The notes: a model not told the origin generated them from the letters alone. Shown: positions 12,871 to 23,370, counted from the stretch's first letter. The stretch: DNA of 64,000 nucleotides from Pediococcus acidilactici (GCA_024970065.1 CP103908.1:930001-994000); one strand, 5' to 3'. Numbers and translations: made by a program.

Positions 12871-14043
12871 ATGAGTAAAGAAATGGTTACCGCTCTTGCT
12901 AACTTAGAAAAGGAAAAGGGAATTAAGCAAAGCGTAGTTATTGAAGCGCTAGAAGCTGCCCTAGTTTCTGCGTATAAGCGTAATTATGGTCAAGCACAAA
13001 ATGTTGAAGTAGAATTCAACGAACGGAAGGGTGACATCCACGTCTACGCAGTCAAAAAAGTAGTCGAAGAAGTGGAAGACGATCAATTACAAGTTAGTTT
13101 AGCGGATGCTTTACAAATTAACCGTGCTTACGAACTAGACGACGAAATTCGTTTTGAAGTAACGCCGAAAAACTTTGGTCGAATTGCAGCCCAAACCGCT
13201 AAGCAAGTAATTATGCAACGGGTTCGGGAAGCAGAGCGCGAAGTTATTTACGAAAAGTACAGCCAATACCTTGACGAAATGGTAACTGGTGAAGTTGCTC
13301 GTCGAGATAACCGGTACGTTTACGTTGACTTAGGTGGTGTGGAAGCCGTAATGTCTAAGCAGGATCAAATTCCTGGTGAACAATACGAACCACACGACCA
13401 CATTAAGGTATACGTAACTAAAGTGGAGTATAGTGGACGGGGACCGCAAATTTTTGTTTCTCGTAGTCACGAAGGACTATTAAAACGTTTGTTTGAACAA
13501 GAAATCCCAGAAATTTACGATGGCACGGTCGAAATTATGTCCGTTGCCCGGGAAGCTGGCGATCGGGCTAAAGTAGCGGTGCGTTCAAATAACCCAGATA
13601 TTGATGCGGTTGGAACCTGTGTAGGTCCTCGCGGTCAACGAATTCAAACCATTGTTAACGAATTGCATGGTGAGAATATGGATGTAATCGAATGGGAGGA
13701 TGACGACGCTGAATTTATTTCTAACGCCCTCAACCCTGCAGAAGTAATCGACGTTTTATTTAACGAAGAAGAAGAGAATTCTTGTATTGTCATTGTTCCT
13801 GATTATCAATTGTCATTAGCAATCGGTAAGCGGGGGCAAAATGCGCGTTTAGCTGCGAAGTTAACTAACTATAAGATTGACATTAAGTCCGAAACCGATG
13901 CTGCTGAATTTGTTGAAGAAGATGACGACGAGGAAGCAGCAGAAGTTGAAAATGCAACTGATGTTGAAAATGCTGTTGATGAAAACACGACCGATGAAAG
14001 TGTCTTGGAAAGTGAATCAAACGACGGTAGCGACGAAGAATAA
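12871..14043 (+). CDS. nusA: Transcription termination/antitermination factor NusA
   Basis: RNA polymerase-associated factor acting in pausing, termination and antitermination. The 390-residue protein has the N-terminal polymerase-binding domain, an S1 domain (VTGEVARRDNRYVYVDLGGVEAVM, around residue 135) and two KH domains (VGTCVGPRGQRIQTIV near 250 and LAIGKRGQNARLAAKLT near 315). The last 45 residues are almost all Glu, Asp, Val and Asn, an acidic low-complexity tail. ATG 12871 is preceded by GAGGAGAG. It lies 13 bases after rimP. Confidence 0.97.
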   Translation: MSKEMVTALANLEKEKGIKQSVVIEALEAALVSAYKRNYGQAQNVEVEFNERKGDIHVYAVKKVVEEVEDDQLQVSLADALQINRAYELDDEIRFEVTPKNFGRIAAQTAKQVIMQRVREAEREVIYEKYSQYLDEMVTGEVARRDNRYVYVDLGGVEAVMSKQDQIPGEQYEPHDHIKVYVTKVEYSGRGPQIFVSRSHEGLLKRLFEQEIPEIYDGTVEIMSVAREAGDRAKVAVRSNNPDIDAVGTCVGPRGQRIQTIVNELHGENMDVIEWEDDDAEFISNALNPAEVIDVLFNEEEENSCIVIVPDYQLSLAIGKRGQNARLAAKLTNYKIDIKSETDAAEFVEEDDDEEAAEVENATDVENAVDENTTDESVLESESNDGSDEE

Positions 14044-14064
14044 GCCCATTGGAGGTGCATTTCA

Positions 14065-14361
14065 ATGAAAACTAGAAAAATTCCAATGCGTAAAGACATT
14101 GTAACTAATCAAATGTTTCCAAAACGCGAGCTAGTTCGCGTAGTCAAGAATAAAGAAAATGAAGTGGCCATCGACCCGACTGGAAAAGCTGCTGGGCGTG
14201 GAGCTTATATTGGACTAGACGTCGAAATTGCTAAGAAAGCCAAGCAAAAGCGGATTTTTGACCGTACTTTTCAGGTTAAAATTGATGATCAATTTTACGA
14301 CGATTTGATTGCGTACGTTGATCACCAACAGGCCCGTAAAGAATTGTTCGGGGATAAGTAA
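14065..14361 (+). CDS. ylxR: YlxR family RNA-binding protein (DUF448)
   Basis: A 98-residue protein of the YlxR/RnpM family, found between nusA and the L7Ae-like gene in most Firmicutes. It contains the conserved KRELVRVVK strand and the GRGAYIG motif (about residues 45-52). In B. subtilis a homologue has been reported to bind RNase P RNA and modulate its activity. An RNase P RNA gene is also present in this window (62253-62648). It is well spaced from nusA behind TTGGAGG and overlaps the next start by one base. Confidence 0.93.
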   Translation: MKTRKIPMRKDIVTNQMFPKRELVRVVKNKENEVAIDPTGKAAGRGAYIGLDVEIAKKAKQKRIFDRTFQVKIDDQFYDDLIAYVDHQQARKELFGDK

Positions 14362-14660
14362 TGAAACCCGCGGTTCAACAATATTTAGGATTAATGCGCC
14401 GGTCGGGAAATTTAACGACGGGTCAGGAATTAGTCTTGAATTTAATTAGAAGCAAAAAAGCCAGGCTAGTACTTTTGGCAGAAGACATTGGAGAATCCAG
14501 TAGAAAGAGAATTATTGATAAATGCCATTTTTATGAAATCCCGGTAGTCGTTGCTGGTTCTAAAGCAGAAATCTCAGCAGCAATTGGACAATCGCGCTCG
14601 GTAGTGGCAACCACCAATAAGGGTTTCGCAGAAGGGTTCCTCAAGAGATTAAATGAATAG
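14361..14660 (+). CDS. ylxQ: L7Ae/L30e-like ribosomal protein YlxQ
   Basis: A 99-residue member of the L7Ae family of kink-turn RNA binders, commonly annotated YlxQ or RplGA. The middle section (KARLVLLAEDIGESSRKRI) and the VVVAGSKAEISAAIGQSRSV stretch match the fold. Its ATG overlaps the ylxR stop (TAATG), so the two are probably coupled. The precise role is not established, but the position between ylxR and infB is conserved. Confidence 0.92.
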   Translation: MKPAVQQYLGLMRRSGNLTTGQELVLNLIRSKKARLVLLAEDIGESSRKRIIDKCHFYEIPVVVAGSKAEISAAIGQSRSVVATTNKGFAEGFLKRLNE

Positions 14661-14672
14661 GAGCGTGAAACG

Positions 14673-17309
14673 ATGGGCAAAAAAAGAATTTATGAATTAG
14701 CCAAAGAAATCAACGTTTCGAGTAAAGAAATTATTGAAAAGGCTCAAGCAGACGGCCTTGACATTAAGAACCACATGTCAACGTTGGATGCTGACTCGGA
14801 AAAGCACCTTCGGGAATCTTTTAAGAAAAATGCGGGCTCCGAGAAGCCAGCAGAAAAGCGGACTCCGAAGTTCCGCTCTAGTAAAACTGGTAAGACCGTG
14901 GTGAAAAAGAGCGGTCAACCAAATAAAAATGGTGCGAAGGGTATTCAAAGATTGAAATCAAACACTAACGATAACAAAAATACAGATCATACAAAAGAAG
15001 AAAAGCGGCAAAGTAATAACCGGTCCCGGGATAACCGCAATCACAACCAAAATCATGGCCAAAACCGTAATCGAAACCAAAATAACGGGCAAAATCGGCC
15101 AAAGCGCGAACAAAGCGAACGCCAAGAAAAGCAAAAGGCGATTCGGGCATCAGTTGCGGAAGCAGCACGGATGGCTGCCCAAGCAAATCGGGAAATTGCG
15201 CATGAAAAGCCACAACCTGCGCACAAAAAGCACGTAAGAAACAACGCGGAACGTTCACAAGAACATAAGCGTTCAAACCAAACCCATTCTAACAATGCTA
15301 CGCCACAAACGAACAAGCGACCAGTAGTTAACGAAACGGTGGCGGTTCCTGAAGCAAATAAGGAACGGACAAATAGCAATAAGAACCACAATTCTAAGAA
15401 CGGCAACCGGTTTAACAATAACCGGGGAAACAACCGCCCGTTCAACAAGGAAAACCGCAAAAACAAGAAGAAAAACCGTAAGGCAAAACGCGATGGTCGT
15501 TTGAAAGAAAGCCAAAAGAAGGTAGTTACGGCTCGTAAAGAAAAGCCGTTGCCAAAGGTGCTTGAATATAGCGAAGGGATCAACGTTGCGGAAATTGCTA
15601 AAAAGATTCACCGTGAACCAGCTGAAATCATCAAGAAGCTATTTATGATGGGGGTAATGGTTAACCAAAATCAATCGCTTGATAACGACACGGTTGAACT
15701 ATTAGCGGCGGATTACGGAATCGAAGCACAACAAAAAGTTGAAGTCGATATCTCAGATATTGATAAAATGTTTGAAGACGAACAAAAGAACACGGATCAT
15801 CTGGAAAGTCGTCCTCCAGTAGTTACCATCATGGGACACGTTGACCATGGTAAAACTACTTTGCTTGATAAACTTCGTCATAGTCATATTACAGAAGGCG
15901 AAGCTGGTGGGATTACCCAAGGAATTGGTGCTTACCAACTTAAGCATGACGACAAGTTAATCACCTTCTTAGATACCCCAGGACACGCGGCCTTCACTGA
16001 AATGCGTGCACGGGGTGCTGACGTGACTGATATTACTATCCTAGTTGTTGCTGCAGATGATGGGGTAATGCCACAAACTATCGAAGCAATTAACCATGCT
16101 AAGGCTGCCGAAGTGCCAATCATCGTTGCGGTTAATAAGATCGATAAGCCCGGCGCAAATCCTAACCACGTAATGGAACAACTAACCGAATATGGTTTGA
16201 TTCCTGAATCGTGGGGTGGCGACACGATCTTTGTTGAAATTTCAGCTAAGTTTGGTAAGAACTTGGACGAATTACTCGACATGATCTTGTTACAAGCTGA
16301 AGTCTTAGAACTAAAAGCTAACCCTGAACAAAATGCGGCAGGTTCCGTAATTGAAGCTCAATTAGACCCTGGTAAAGGTTCAATTGCGACTGTTTTAGTA
16401 CAACAAGGAACTATGCACGTTGGTGATCCAGTTGTAATTGGAAACACGTTTGGTCGGGTTCGGACAATGACTAACGAACATGGTCGGCGGGTTAAGGAAG
16501 CTACGCCATCAACCCCAGTGGAAATTACTGGGCTAAATGATGTGCCCGAAGCTGGAGACCGTTTCGTAGTCTTCGATGACGAAAAATCAGCACGGGCAGC
16601 CGGTGAAGAACGGGCAAAACGTGCGCAAATGGAAGAACGCAAACGTAACAACCACGTCACTTTAGATAACCTCTTTGATTCACTTAAGGAAGGTGAAATG
16701 AAGAAGGTTGACATTATTATCAAAGCTGACGTTCAAGGTTCAGTAGAAGCCTTAGCAGATAGTTTACAAAAAATTGATGTTGAAGGCGTACGGGTTAACA
16801 TTATTCATAAGGCCGTGGGAGCGATTAACGAAAGTGACGTCACTTTAGCTGCGGCAAGTAACGCGATTATCATCGGGTTCAACGTCCGGCCAACGGCACA
16901 AGCTAAGCAAATGGCTGACTCTGAAGATGTAGAAATTCGTTTACACCAAGTTATTTACAAGGCAATTGAAGAAGTTGAATCCGCAATGAAGGGAATGCTT
17001 GAACCGGTTTATGAAGAAGAGGTAATCGGTCAAGTTGAAGTTCGGGAAACTTACAAGGTTTCTCGGATCGGTACCATTGCTGGTGGATACGTAACCGAAG
17101 GATTTATCACCCGGGATGCTGGGGTCCGCTTAATTCGTGACGGCGTAGTTATCTACGACGGTAAACTAGGTAGTCTCCGGCGCTTCAAAGACGACGTTAA
17201 AGAAGTTAAACGCGGATTTGACCTTGGTTTAACAATTGAAAAGTACAACGACATTAAAGTCGGTGATGTGATTGAAGCATACCGGATGAAGGAAGTCCCA
17301 GTCGAATAA
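14673..17309 (+). CDS. infB: Translation initiation factor IF-2
   Basis: GTPase that brings initiator fMet-tRNA to the ribosome. The 878-residue protein starts with an IF2-N domain ([19 protein letters not shown]), followed by a long basic Asn/Gln/Arg/Lys-rich disordered stretch (about residues 50-290). A second IF2-N module follows ([19 protein letters not shown]). The G domain has GHVDHGKTT near 388, DTPGHAAF near 436 and NKID, and the C-terminal domains complete the protein. The Asn-rich linker is longer than in many relatives. The start follows TAGGAGCG. Confidence 0.97.
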   Translation: MGKKRIYELAKEINVSSKEIIEKAQADGLDIKNHMSTLDADSEKHLRESFKKNAGSEKPAEKRTPKFRSSKTGKTVVKKSGQPNKNGAKGIQRLKSNTNDNKNTDHTKEEKRQSNNRSRDNRNHNQNHGQNRNRNQNNGQNRPKREQSERQEKQKAIRASVAEAARMAAQANREIAHEKPQPAHKKHVRNNAERSQEHKRSNQTHSNNATPQTNKRPVVNETVAVPEANKERTNSNKNHNSKNGNRFNNNRGNNRPFNKENRKNKKKNRKAKRDGRLKESQKKVVTARKEKPLPKVLEYSEGINVAEIAKKIHREPAEIIKKLFMMGVMVNQNQSLDNDTVELLAADYGIEAQQKVEVDISDIDKMFEDEQKNTDHLESRPPVVTIMGHVDHGKTTLLDKLRHSHITEGEAGGITQGIGAYQLKHDDKLITFLDTPGHAAFTEMRARGADVTDITILVVAADDGVMPQTIEAINHAKAAEVPIIVAVNKIDKPGANPNHVMEQLTEYGLIPESWGGDTIFVEISAKFGKNLDELLDMILLQAEVLELKANPEQNAAGSVIEAQLDPGKGSIATVLVQQGTMHVGDPVVIGNTFGRVRTMTNEHGRRVKEATPSTPVEITGLNDVPEAGDRFVVFDDEKSARAAGEERAKRAQMEERKRNNHVTLDNLFDSLKEGEMKKVDIIIKADVQGSVEALADSLQKIDVEGVRVNIIHKAVGAINESDVTLAAASNAIIIGFNVRPTAQAKQMADSEDVEIRLHQVIYKAIEEVESAMKGMLEPVYEEEVIGQVEVRETYKVSRIGTIAGGYVTEGFITRDAGVRLIRDGVVIYDGKLGSLRRFKDDVKEVKRGFDLGLTIEKYNDIKVGDVIEAYRMKEVPVE

Positions 17310-17325
17310 TAAGGGGGATTTGAAG

Positions 17326-17676
17326 ATGGCTCGACAATATCGTGCAGATCGCTTGTCACAAGAAATTGAAAAAGAAGTCAGTGACATTTTACGTCGCCGA
17401 GTTCGTGACCCTCGCGTGCAGGGAGTTACGATCACGGGTGTAGACGTCACTGGTGACTTACAACAAGCGAAAATTTATTACAGCATCTTATCGGATAAAG
17501 CTTCTGACGACGAAAAGACTCGTAAGGGTCTTGAAAAGGCGTCGGGTTTAATCCGGAAAGAATTAGGTAGTCGGTTATCAATTTATAAGACACCGGAATT
17601 GATTTTTGAAAGAGATCATTCAGTACAGTACGGTGAAAAAATTGACCAACTAATTAACAGACTTAATCGTGACTAA
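17326..17676 (+). CDS. rbfA: Ribosome-binding factor A
   Basis: 30S assembly factor that assists late 16S rRNA maturation, including in the cold. The 116-residue protein has the single KH-like domain and family motifs: RLSQEIEKEVSDILRRRVRDPR, then TGVDVTGDLQQAKIYYS. ATG 17326 is taken as the start because AAGGGGGA lies at a good spacing. It is the last gene of the rimP-nusA-ylxR-ylxQ-infB-rbfA operon, as the following terminator shows. Confidence 0.96.
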   Translation: MARQYRADRLSQEIEKEVSDILRRRVRDPRVQGVTITGVDVTGDLQQAKIYYSILSDKASDDEKTRKGLEKASGLIRKELGSRLSIYKTPELIFERDHSVQYGEKIDQLINRLNRD

Positions 17677-17679
17677 TTT

Positions 17680-17764
17680 AAAAGAGCAACCATAGACCGG
17701 AACGTTCCCAGTAAGTGAATCACTGCGGACCACCATCCTAAGTCGAGTGGTTGCTCTTTTTAAG
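17680..17764 (+). terminator. Long-loop terminator after rbfA
   Basis: AAAAGAGCAACCA (17680-17692) pairs with TGGTTGCTCTTTT (17748-17760) as a 13-bp perfect stem. The 55-base loop contains two further short palindromes, GGAACGTTCC and GTGAATCAC. It marks the end of the infB operon. Confidence 0.85.
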
Positions 17765-17795
17765 TTAGTGGGAGATACTGGTTGGGACGGAAATT

Positions 17796-17823
17796 TTGTA
17801 TTCCACGATATCTACTGTAAAAT
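17796..17823 (+). promoter_or_regulatory. Probable sigma-A promoter of truB-ribF
   Basis: TTGTAT (17796-17801), a 16-base spacer and TAAAAT (17818-17823) preceded by TG give a plausible extended -10 promoter 45 bases before truB. Confidence 0.55.
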
Positions 17824-17868
17824 ACTTAAGAAGAGCAAATTTGCACGAGAAATGTGAGGTTTAATTTG

Positions 17869-18771
17869 ATGGATGGAATTATTCCAATTAATAAAGAACG
17901 CGGAATGACTAGTCACGACGTGGTTGCTAAGGTACGCGGAATTTTAAGGACGAAAAAAGTTGGCCACAGCGGTACTTTGGACCCTAGCGTTGATGGCGTA
18001 CTACCGGTATGTGTTGGCCGGGCTACTAAGGTAGTTGATTATTTAATGCGTTTCGGTAAAACGTACCAAGGTTCAATTACTTTAGGATTGGCGACGACTA
18101 CCGAGGATCTGGACGGAGAAGTGGTGGCACGACATCCGTTAACGACGCCGTTAACGGATGCCCAGATTGACGCCGCTTTAAAACAGATGACTGGGGAATT
18201 AATACAAATTCCACCCATGTATTCTGCCGTGAAGGTCAACGGGCGTAAGTTATACGAATATGCGCGTGCTGGAGAAACGGTAGAACGGCCCCGGCGTAAA
18301 ATTACCGTTTATCAATTTAAACAAACCCGCCCTTGGAAATTTGATGAAGAAAAGGGACAACAAACCATTTATTTTGAAGTTAAATGTGGCAAGGGAACTT
18401 ATGTAAGGACCTTGGCAGTTGATTTTGGTCGGCAATTTGGTTTGCCAGCCGTGATGTCGGACTTGACTCGGACAAGCAGTGGCGGATTTGATTTGCAAGA
18501 GTGCGTTACCTTAACTGAACTTGAACAGGCGCGTGATGAAGAACGGGTGGAAAGTGAAATTTTACGTCCCGTTGACCACGCGTTAGCAAATTTTAAAACC
18601 ATGGAGCTTACTGATGCAGAATGGCAATTAGTACAAAATGGTGGCTTTTTAAAACGGCCAATTTCAGAAAAAATCGTCGCCGTTAAGTATCATGGTAAAA
18701 TACAGGCCCTATATCAATACGACGAACGTCGTCAAGTATATCGCCCAGAAAAAATGTTGTTGGTGAGATAA
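17869..18771 (+). CDS. truB: tRNA pseudouridine-55 synthase TruB
   Basis: Converts U55 in the T-loop of tRNAs to pseudouridine. The 300-residue protein has MDGIIPINKERGMTSHDVV, the catalytic-Asp motif GHSGTLDPSVDGVLPVC (Asp about residue 39) and GKGTYVRTLAVDFG. ATG 17869 gives the family's usual N-terminus and has GTGAGG upstream. It is followed directly by ribF, the common truB-ribF pair. Confidence 0.96.
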   Translation: MDGIIPINKERGMTSHDVVAKVRGILRTKKVGHSGTLDPSVDGVLPVCVGRATKVVDYLMRFGKTYQGSITLGLATTTEDLDGEVVARHPLTTPLTDAQIDAALKQMTGELIQIPPMYSAVKVNGRKLYEYARAGETVERPRRKITVYQFKQTRPWKFDEEKGQQTIYFEVKCGKGTYVRTLAVDFGRQFGLPAVMSDLTRTSSGGFDLQECVTLTELEQARDEERVESEILRPVDHALANFKTMELTDAEWQLVQNGGFLKRPISEKIVAVKYHGKIQALYQYDERRQVYRPEKMLLVR

Positions 18772-19719
18772 ATGCAAATAATTAAGATACATCATCCTTA
18801 TGATAAAAAAATGATTCCAAATGAAAAAGTGGTGCTCGCCTTAGGTTTTTTTGACGGTATGCATCGCGGACATCAAGCGGTGATCCAAAAAGCCCGAGCA
18901 ATGGCGAATGCTAAAGGGTTAGCGTTGGCAGCGATGACTTTTGATCACCATGCTTCGGTAGTTTTCCCTAAGCCGCAGCATCGCTTTAGTGCGTTAAGTT
19001 ACTTGACTTCCGTTTCGCGAAAGGCGGAGTTGATGGCTGAAGCGGGGGTAGACATCCTTTACGTAGTTAACTTTACTTCTGCATTTGGTAGTTTATCCCC
19101 CCAAGAGTTCGTTGAACAATACATGGTCGGGTTAAATGCAGAAGTAGTGGTGGCTGGCTTTGACTACACATTTGGCCCGGTTGCCACGGCTAATATGGAC
19201 ACGTTGCCACAAATTGCACAACAACGTTTTGAAGTAGTGAAAGTTCCTAAGATCATTGCGCAGGGGCAAAAAATTGGTTCGACCGCCATTCGAAACGCCG
19301 TTGCTGACGGAAAAATTGATGAAGCTAACCAATATTTAGGCTATCCTTTTGAAACTGAGGGGTTAGTCGTCCATGGTGAAGCGCGCGGCAGGACCCTTGG
19401 GTTTCCAACTGCTAATCTCGTGAGTGATCCTAACCAAATTACTCCGGGAATCGGGATTTACGTTGTCGAAATTAAGATTGCAAACACGTGGTATCAGGGG
19501 ATGGCCTCGGTCGGTCGGAACGTCGTCTTTGGTGAGGGTCGCCCAGTGACTACGGAAATTAACATTTTAGATTTTAATCAAGAAATTTATGGTGAGACGG
19601 TCCGGGTTAAATGGCACCACCGTTTACGCGGCGAGGTTAAGTTCGCCTCAGTAGCAGATTTGGTTGCTCAGTTACACCAAGATGAGGCGGATACTCGTGC
19701 ATTCTTTAAGAAGCGGTAA
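18772..19719 (+). CDS. ribF: Bifunctional riboflavin kinase / FAD synthetase
   Basis: Makes FMN and FAD from riboflavin. The N-terminal nucleotidyltransferase domain has LGFFDGMHRGHQAVI (residues about 25-40) and GFDYTFGP. The C-terminal riboflavin kinase domain has GRTLGFPTANL (about 206) and GIGIYVV. The 315-residue length is typical. Its ATG follows the truB stop with no gap, so the genes are coupled. No terminator is evident before the hrcA promoter. Confidence 0.96.
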   Translation: MQIIKIHHPYDKKMIPNEKVVLALGFFDGMHRGHQAVIQKARAMANAKGLALAAMTFDHHASVVFPKPQHRFSALSYLTSVSRKAELMAEAGVDILYVVNFTSAFGSLSPQEFVEQYMVGLNAEVVVAGFDYTFGPVATANMDTLPQIAQQRFEVVKVPKIIAQGQKIGSTAIRNAVADGKIDEANQYLGYPFETEGLVVHGEARGRTLGFPTANLVSDPNQITPGIGIYVVEIKIANTWYQGMASVGRNVVFGEGRPVTTEINILDFNQEIYGETVRVKWHHRLRGEVKFASVADLVAQLHQDEADTRAFFKKR

Positions 19720-19745
19720 AGTTGTTTGACCAAATTTGACTAAAG

Positions 19746-19774
19746 TTGACAATTCTACAAACCTCTGGTATCTT
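19746..19774 (+). promoter_or_regulatory. Sigma-A promoter of the hrcA-grpE-dnaK operon
   Basis: Consensus -35 TTGACA (19746-19751), a 17-base spacer and -10 TATCTT (19769-19774). The CIRCE operator begins 11 bases after the -10. Confidence 0.85.
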
Positions 19775-19785
19775 AATAGTTGTTC

Positions 19786-19812
19786 TTAGCACTCCGACTT
19801 TCTAAGTGCTAA
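19786..19812 (+). promoter_or_regulatory. CIRCE operator (HrcA binding site)
   Basis: TTAGCACTC, a nine-base spacer, then AAGTGCTAA. The consensus is TTAGCACTC-N9-GAGTGCTAA, so only one base of the right arm differs. It overlaps the transcription start region of hrcA, so HrcA is expected to repress the operon until heat or unfolded protein titrates GroEL. Confidence 0.95.
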
Positions 19813-19826
19813 AAGAGGTGATTTTC

Positions 19827-20867
19827 ATGTTGACTGATCGTGAATTATTGATTTTAGAGGAAATTGTTCAAGAATATACGGAAAATGGTAAACCGATTGG
19901 TTCCAAGACGGTGATGAACAATTTGCCAATTAAAGTTAGTTCGGCCACGATTCGCAACGATATGGCTAAGCTAGAGGACCTGGGATTGATTGAAAAGACC
20001 CACTCTTCTTCAGGCCGGGTCCCGTCGTTAATGGGATATCGTTATTATGTTGATCACTTGCTTCGACCAGAAGAAGTCGATCAGACGGAAGCACAACAGA
20101 TACAAAGGGGACTAGCAACTCATTTCCAAGAGGTCGATGACATTGTCCGTACTTCGGCAGAAATGTTATCTAATTTGACGCATTATACAGCTTTAACACT
20201 TAAGCCGGAACAAAAGGGAGCTACGTTAGATGGTTTTCGGATGGTTCCGCTAGGTGGCAACCAAGTGATGTTGATTTTAGTTTCTAGTAATGGTGACGTT
20301 ACTAGCCAACAGTTCAACATTCCACACGAGATGAACGGAGAAACCTTGGAACGGGTAGTTCGGATCATGAACGACCGGTTGGTGGGAAAAACGTTGAGCC
20401 AAGTGTATTACCATTTGCGGACGGACATTCCCCAAGTGGTGGAAAAGTATTTGCAAAGTGATGCGGGAGTTTTGGATGTTTTCCAAGACATCGTTACCCG
20501 TTCAACGCGCGACCGCTACTTTGTGGGTGGAAAACTAAACGTCCTGAATTTTTCGAAGAATGTGGATGTAAATTCGCTTCGCGGGTTGTTAACGTTGTTT
20601 AATGAAAATGATCAAATTGACGGACTGTTAGGAAATAAGCGGAGTGATTTGGATGTAAAAATTGGCGACGAATTAAGTAACGCGTTGCTAAAAGATTTTA
20701 GTTTAATTACGGCCACCTACGATGTAGGCAGTCGTGGTAAAGGACTAATTGCCATTCTTGGTCCAACCAGTATGCAGTATTCGAAGACGTTGGGCTTAAT
20801 TAATACGTTTAGATACCAATTATCACATCGAATGCTACAATACTATAAGCATCTTGATGACAGTTAG
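19827..20867 (+). CDS. hrcA: Heat-inducible transcription repressor HrcA
   Basis: Repressor of class I heat-shock genes through CIRCE, itself stabilised by GroEL. The 346-residue protein has an N-terminal winged helix (LTDRELLILEEIVQEYTENGKPIGSKT begins it; SSATIRNDMAKLEDLGLIEK), then the GRVPSLMGYRYYVD motif and a C-terminal GAF-like domain. ATG 19827 is preceded by AGAGGTGA. It autoregulates via the CIRCE just upstream and heads hrcA-grpE-dnaK. Confidence 0.97.
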   Translation: MLTDRELLILEEIVQEYTENGKPIGSKTVMNNLPIKVSSATIRNDMAKLEDLGLIEKTHSSSGRVPSLMGYRYYVDHLLRPEEVDQTEAQQIQRGLATHFQEVDDIVRTSAEMLSNLTHYTALTLKPEQKGATLDGFRMVPLGGNQVMLILVSSNGDVTSQQFNIPHEMNGETLERVVRIMNDRLVGKTLSQVYYHLRTDIPQVVEKYLQSDAGVLDVFQDIVTRSTRDRYFVGGKLNVLNFSKNVDVNSLRGLLTLFNENDQIDGLLGNKRSDLDVKIGDELSNALLKDFSLITATYDVGSRGKGLIAILGPTSMQYSKTLGLINTFRYQLSHRMLQYYKHLDDS

Positions 20868-20877
20868 GAGGATTGAA

Positions 20878-21486
20878 TTGGCAAAAGAAGACGAAAAGAC
20901 AAAGGCAAAATCAACTTCAACCGCAGCGCCGGATGAAGAAAAAAATAATGCCGCTGATGAGCAAACAAAAAAAGCGACGCAAGAATCCGAAGATAATTCA
21001 AAAGATTCTGCTAAGGATCAAGAACAAGCAGTTGTAGATCCAGCAGAATTTAAAAAAGTTACGGCGGAACGCGACGAACTTTCCGACAAATATATCCGCG
21101 CGCAAGCAGAAATTGTGAACATGCGGCGGCGCAATGAAAAGGAACAAGCTAGTCTGTTAAAATATGATGGTCAAAAACTAGCGAAGGCAATTTTACCTGC
21201 GTTAGATAATCTGGAACGCGCTTTGACAGTGGAAGCTGAACATTCAGAACAACTGTTGAAGGGGGTTGAGATGGTTCAAAAGGATCTCTTAAAAGCCCTT
21301 AAAGAAAATGATATCGCTGAAATCGAGGCAGATGGTCAAAAATTTGATCCCAACCTGCACCAAGCGGTTCAAACGGTTCCAGCAGATGACGATCATCCAG
21401 CGGATACCGTCGTTAAGGTATTCCAAAAGGGTTATATTTTAAAGGACCGGGTATTACGGCCAGCAATGGTTGTTGTTGCTCAATAA
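20878..21486 (+). CDS. grpE: Nucleotide exchange factor GrpE
   Basis: Releases ADP from DnaK. The 202-residue protein has a charged, low-complexity N-terminal stretch (about 60 residues of Lys, Glu, Asp, Ala and Thr). A long coiled coil (KVTAERDELSDKYIRAQAEIVNMRRR) follows, then the C-terminal beta domain with DGQKFDPNLHQAV. The start is TTG 20878 after TAGGAGG. It begins 10 bases after hrcA. Confidence 0.96.
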   Translation: MAKEDEKTKAKSTSTAAPDEEKNNAADEQTKKATQESEDNSKDSAKDQEQAVVDPAEFKKVTAERDELSDKYIRAQAEIVNMRRRNEKEQASLLKYDGQKLAKAILPALDNLERALTVEAEHSEQLLKGVEMVQKDLLKALKENDIAEIEADGQKFDPNLHQAVQTVPADDDHPADTVVKVFQKGYILKDRVLRPAMVVVAQ

Positions 21487-21513
21487 AAGATAGAGAAAGA
21501 GGGATTTTAGACA

Positions 21514-23370
21514 ATGGCAAGTAATAAAATTATTGGTATTGACTTAGGTACTACAAACTCTGCAGTTGCTGTCATGGACGGTGACAAGCCTAAAATTATC
21601 ACTAACCCGGAAGGGGCACGGACAACTCCATCAGTAGTTGCCTTCAAAAATGGTGAAACTCAAGTAGGTGAAGTGGCAAAACGGCAAGCAATCACTAATC
21701 CAAACACGATTTCTTCCATTAAGCGTCACATTGGCGAAGCTGGCTACAAGGTAACGGTAGACGGCAAGTCATACACCCCACAAGAAGTTTCTGCAATGAT
21801 TTTGAGCTACATCAAGAAGTTTGCAGAAGACTATCTTGGTGAAGAAGTTGATCAAGCCGTTATCACGGTTCCAGCTTACTTCGATGATTCTCAACGGCAA
21901 GCAACAAAAGATGCTGGTAAGATTGCTGGTTTGGAAGTTAAACGAATCATCAACGAACCAACTGCTTCAGCATTGGCTTACGGCTTAGACAAGAGTGACA
22001 AGGATGAAAAGATCTTGGTATACGACCTTGGTGGTGGGACTTTTGATGTTTCGATCCTTGAACTCGGCGACGGTGTTTTCCAAGTACTTTCAACAAACGG
22101 GGACACTCACCTTGGTGGGGATGACTTTGACCAAAAGATTATTGATTGGTTAGTTGAAGGCTTCAAGGAAGAAAACGGCATTGACCTTTCTAAAGACAAG
22201 ATGGCTCTTCAACGTTTGAAGGACGCTGCTGAAAAAGCTAAGAAAGACTTGTCTGGAGTTAGCGAAGCACAAATCAGCTTACCATTTATCTCCGCTGGCG
22301 AAGCTGGCCCATTGCACTTGGAAAAGACTTTGACACGGGCACAATTTGATCAATTAACCGCAGACTTAGTTGCTAAGACTAAGGTACCAGTTGATAATGC
22401 CCTTAAAGATGCTGGTCTATCAGCTTCTGACATTGACCAAGTTATCTTAAACGGTGGTTCAACTCGGATTCCAGCTGTTCAAGAAGCCGTAAAGAACTGG
22501 ACGGGCAAGGAACCTAACCACTCCATCAACCCTGACGAAGCTGTTGCTCTTGGTGCTGCCGTTCAAGGTGGGGTTTTAACTGGTGATGTTAAAGACGTTG
22601 TTTTACTTGACGTAACTCCACTTTCACTTGGTATTGAAACCATGGGTGGTGTGTTCACTAAGTTAATTGACCGGAACACTACGATTCCAACCAGCAAGTC
22701 TCAAATCTTCTCTACCGCAGCAGATAACCAACCAGCTGTAGACATTCACGTACTTCAAGGTGAACGTCCAATGGCGGCAGATAATAAGACGCTGGGTCGT
22801 TTCCAACTAACGGACATTCCAGCTGCTCCACGGGGAGTTCCACAAATCGAAGTTAAGTTCGATATTGATAAGAATGGTATCGTTAACGTTTCTGCCAAGG
22901 ATAAGGGTACTGGTAAGGAACAAAAGATTACCATCAAGAGTTCATCGGGTCTCAGTGATGAAGAAATCGAACGGATGATGAAGGAAGCTAAGGAAAACGA
23001 AGAAGCCGACCGCAAGCGTAAGGAAGAAGTTGACCTTCGTAACGAAGTTGACCAATTGATCTTCACAACCGACAAGACTTTGAAGGAACTTGAAGGTAAG
23101 GTTTCTGAAGACGAAATCAAGAAGGCTAAAGACGCTAAGGAAGCCCTTGAAAAAGCACAAAAAGATAACAACTTAGAAGAAATGAAAGCTAAGAAGGATG
23201 ATTTGAGCAAGATTGTCCAAGACTTATCTGTAAAGCTTTACCAACAAGCTCAACAAGCACAAGGTCAAGCTGATGGTGCTCAAGGTAACGACCAGAATAC
23301 CGGTAATAACGACGACAACACTGTCAATGGGGATTTCGAAGAAGTCGATCCTGACAAAGACAACAAATAA
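21514..23370 (+). CDS. dnaK: Chaperone protein DnaK (Hsp70)
   Basis: ATP-dependent Hsp70 chaperone. The 618-residue protein has the three family signatures: [13 protein letters not shown] near residue 8, [14 protein letters not shown] near 169 and the [11 protein letters not shown] segment near 312. The substrate-binding domain ([17 protein letters not shown]) and a lid follow. The C-terminal tail is rich in Gln, Gly, Asn and Asp and ends [10 protein letters not shown], the common Firmicutes form. RBS AAGAGGGA. A hairpin separates it from dnaJ. Confidence 0.99.
   Translation: MASNKIIGIDLGTTNSAVAVMDGDKPKIITNPEGARTTPSVVAFKNGETQVGEVAKRQAITNPNTISSIKRHIGEAGYKVTVDGKSYTPQEVSAMILSYIKKFAEDYLGEEVDQAVITVPAYFDDSQRQATKDAGKIAGLEVKRIINEPTASALAYGLDKSDKDEKILVYDLGGGTFDVSILELGDGVFQVLSTNGDTHLGGDDFDQKIIDWLVEGFKEENGIDLSKDKMALQRLKDAAEKAKKDLSGVSEAQISLPFISAGEAGPLHLEKTLTRAQFDQLTADLVAKTKVPVDNALKDAGLSASDIDQVILNGGSTRIPAVQEAVKNWTGKEPNHSINPDEAVALGAAVQGGVLTGDVKDVVLLDVTPLSLGIETMGGVFTKLIDRNTTIPTSKSQIFSTAADNQPAVDIHVLQGERPMAADNKTLGRFQLTDIPAAPRGVPQIEVKFDIDKNGIVNVSAKDKGTGKEQKITIKSSSGLSDEEIERMMKEAKENEEADRKRKEEVDLRNEVDQLIFTTDKTLKELEGKVSEDEIKKAKDAKEALEKAQKDNNLEEMKAKKDDLSKIVQDLSVKLYQQAQQAQGQADGAQGNDQNTGNNDDNTVNGDFEEVDPDKDNK

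Noticed and set aside
13869..14099. Several open frames on both strands over the acidic nusA tail
   Set aside because: They arise from repeated GAA/GAC/GTT codons in the nusA C-terminus and lack ribosome binding sites.
14965..15611. Long minus-strand frames opposite infB
   Set aside because: They mirror the Asn/Gln/Arg-rich linker of IF-2. Products are Phe/Leu/Arg-rich with no recognisable domain or start signal.
22755..23210. 151-residue minus-strand frame opposite dnaK
   Set aside because: A Ser/Leu-rich shadow of dnaK codons, no ribosome binding site, no homology sense.
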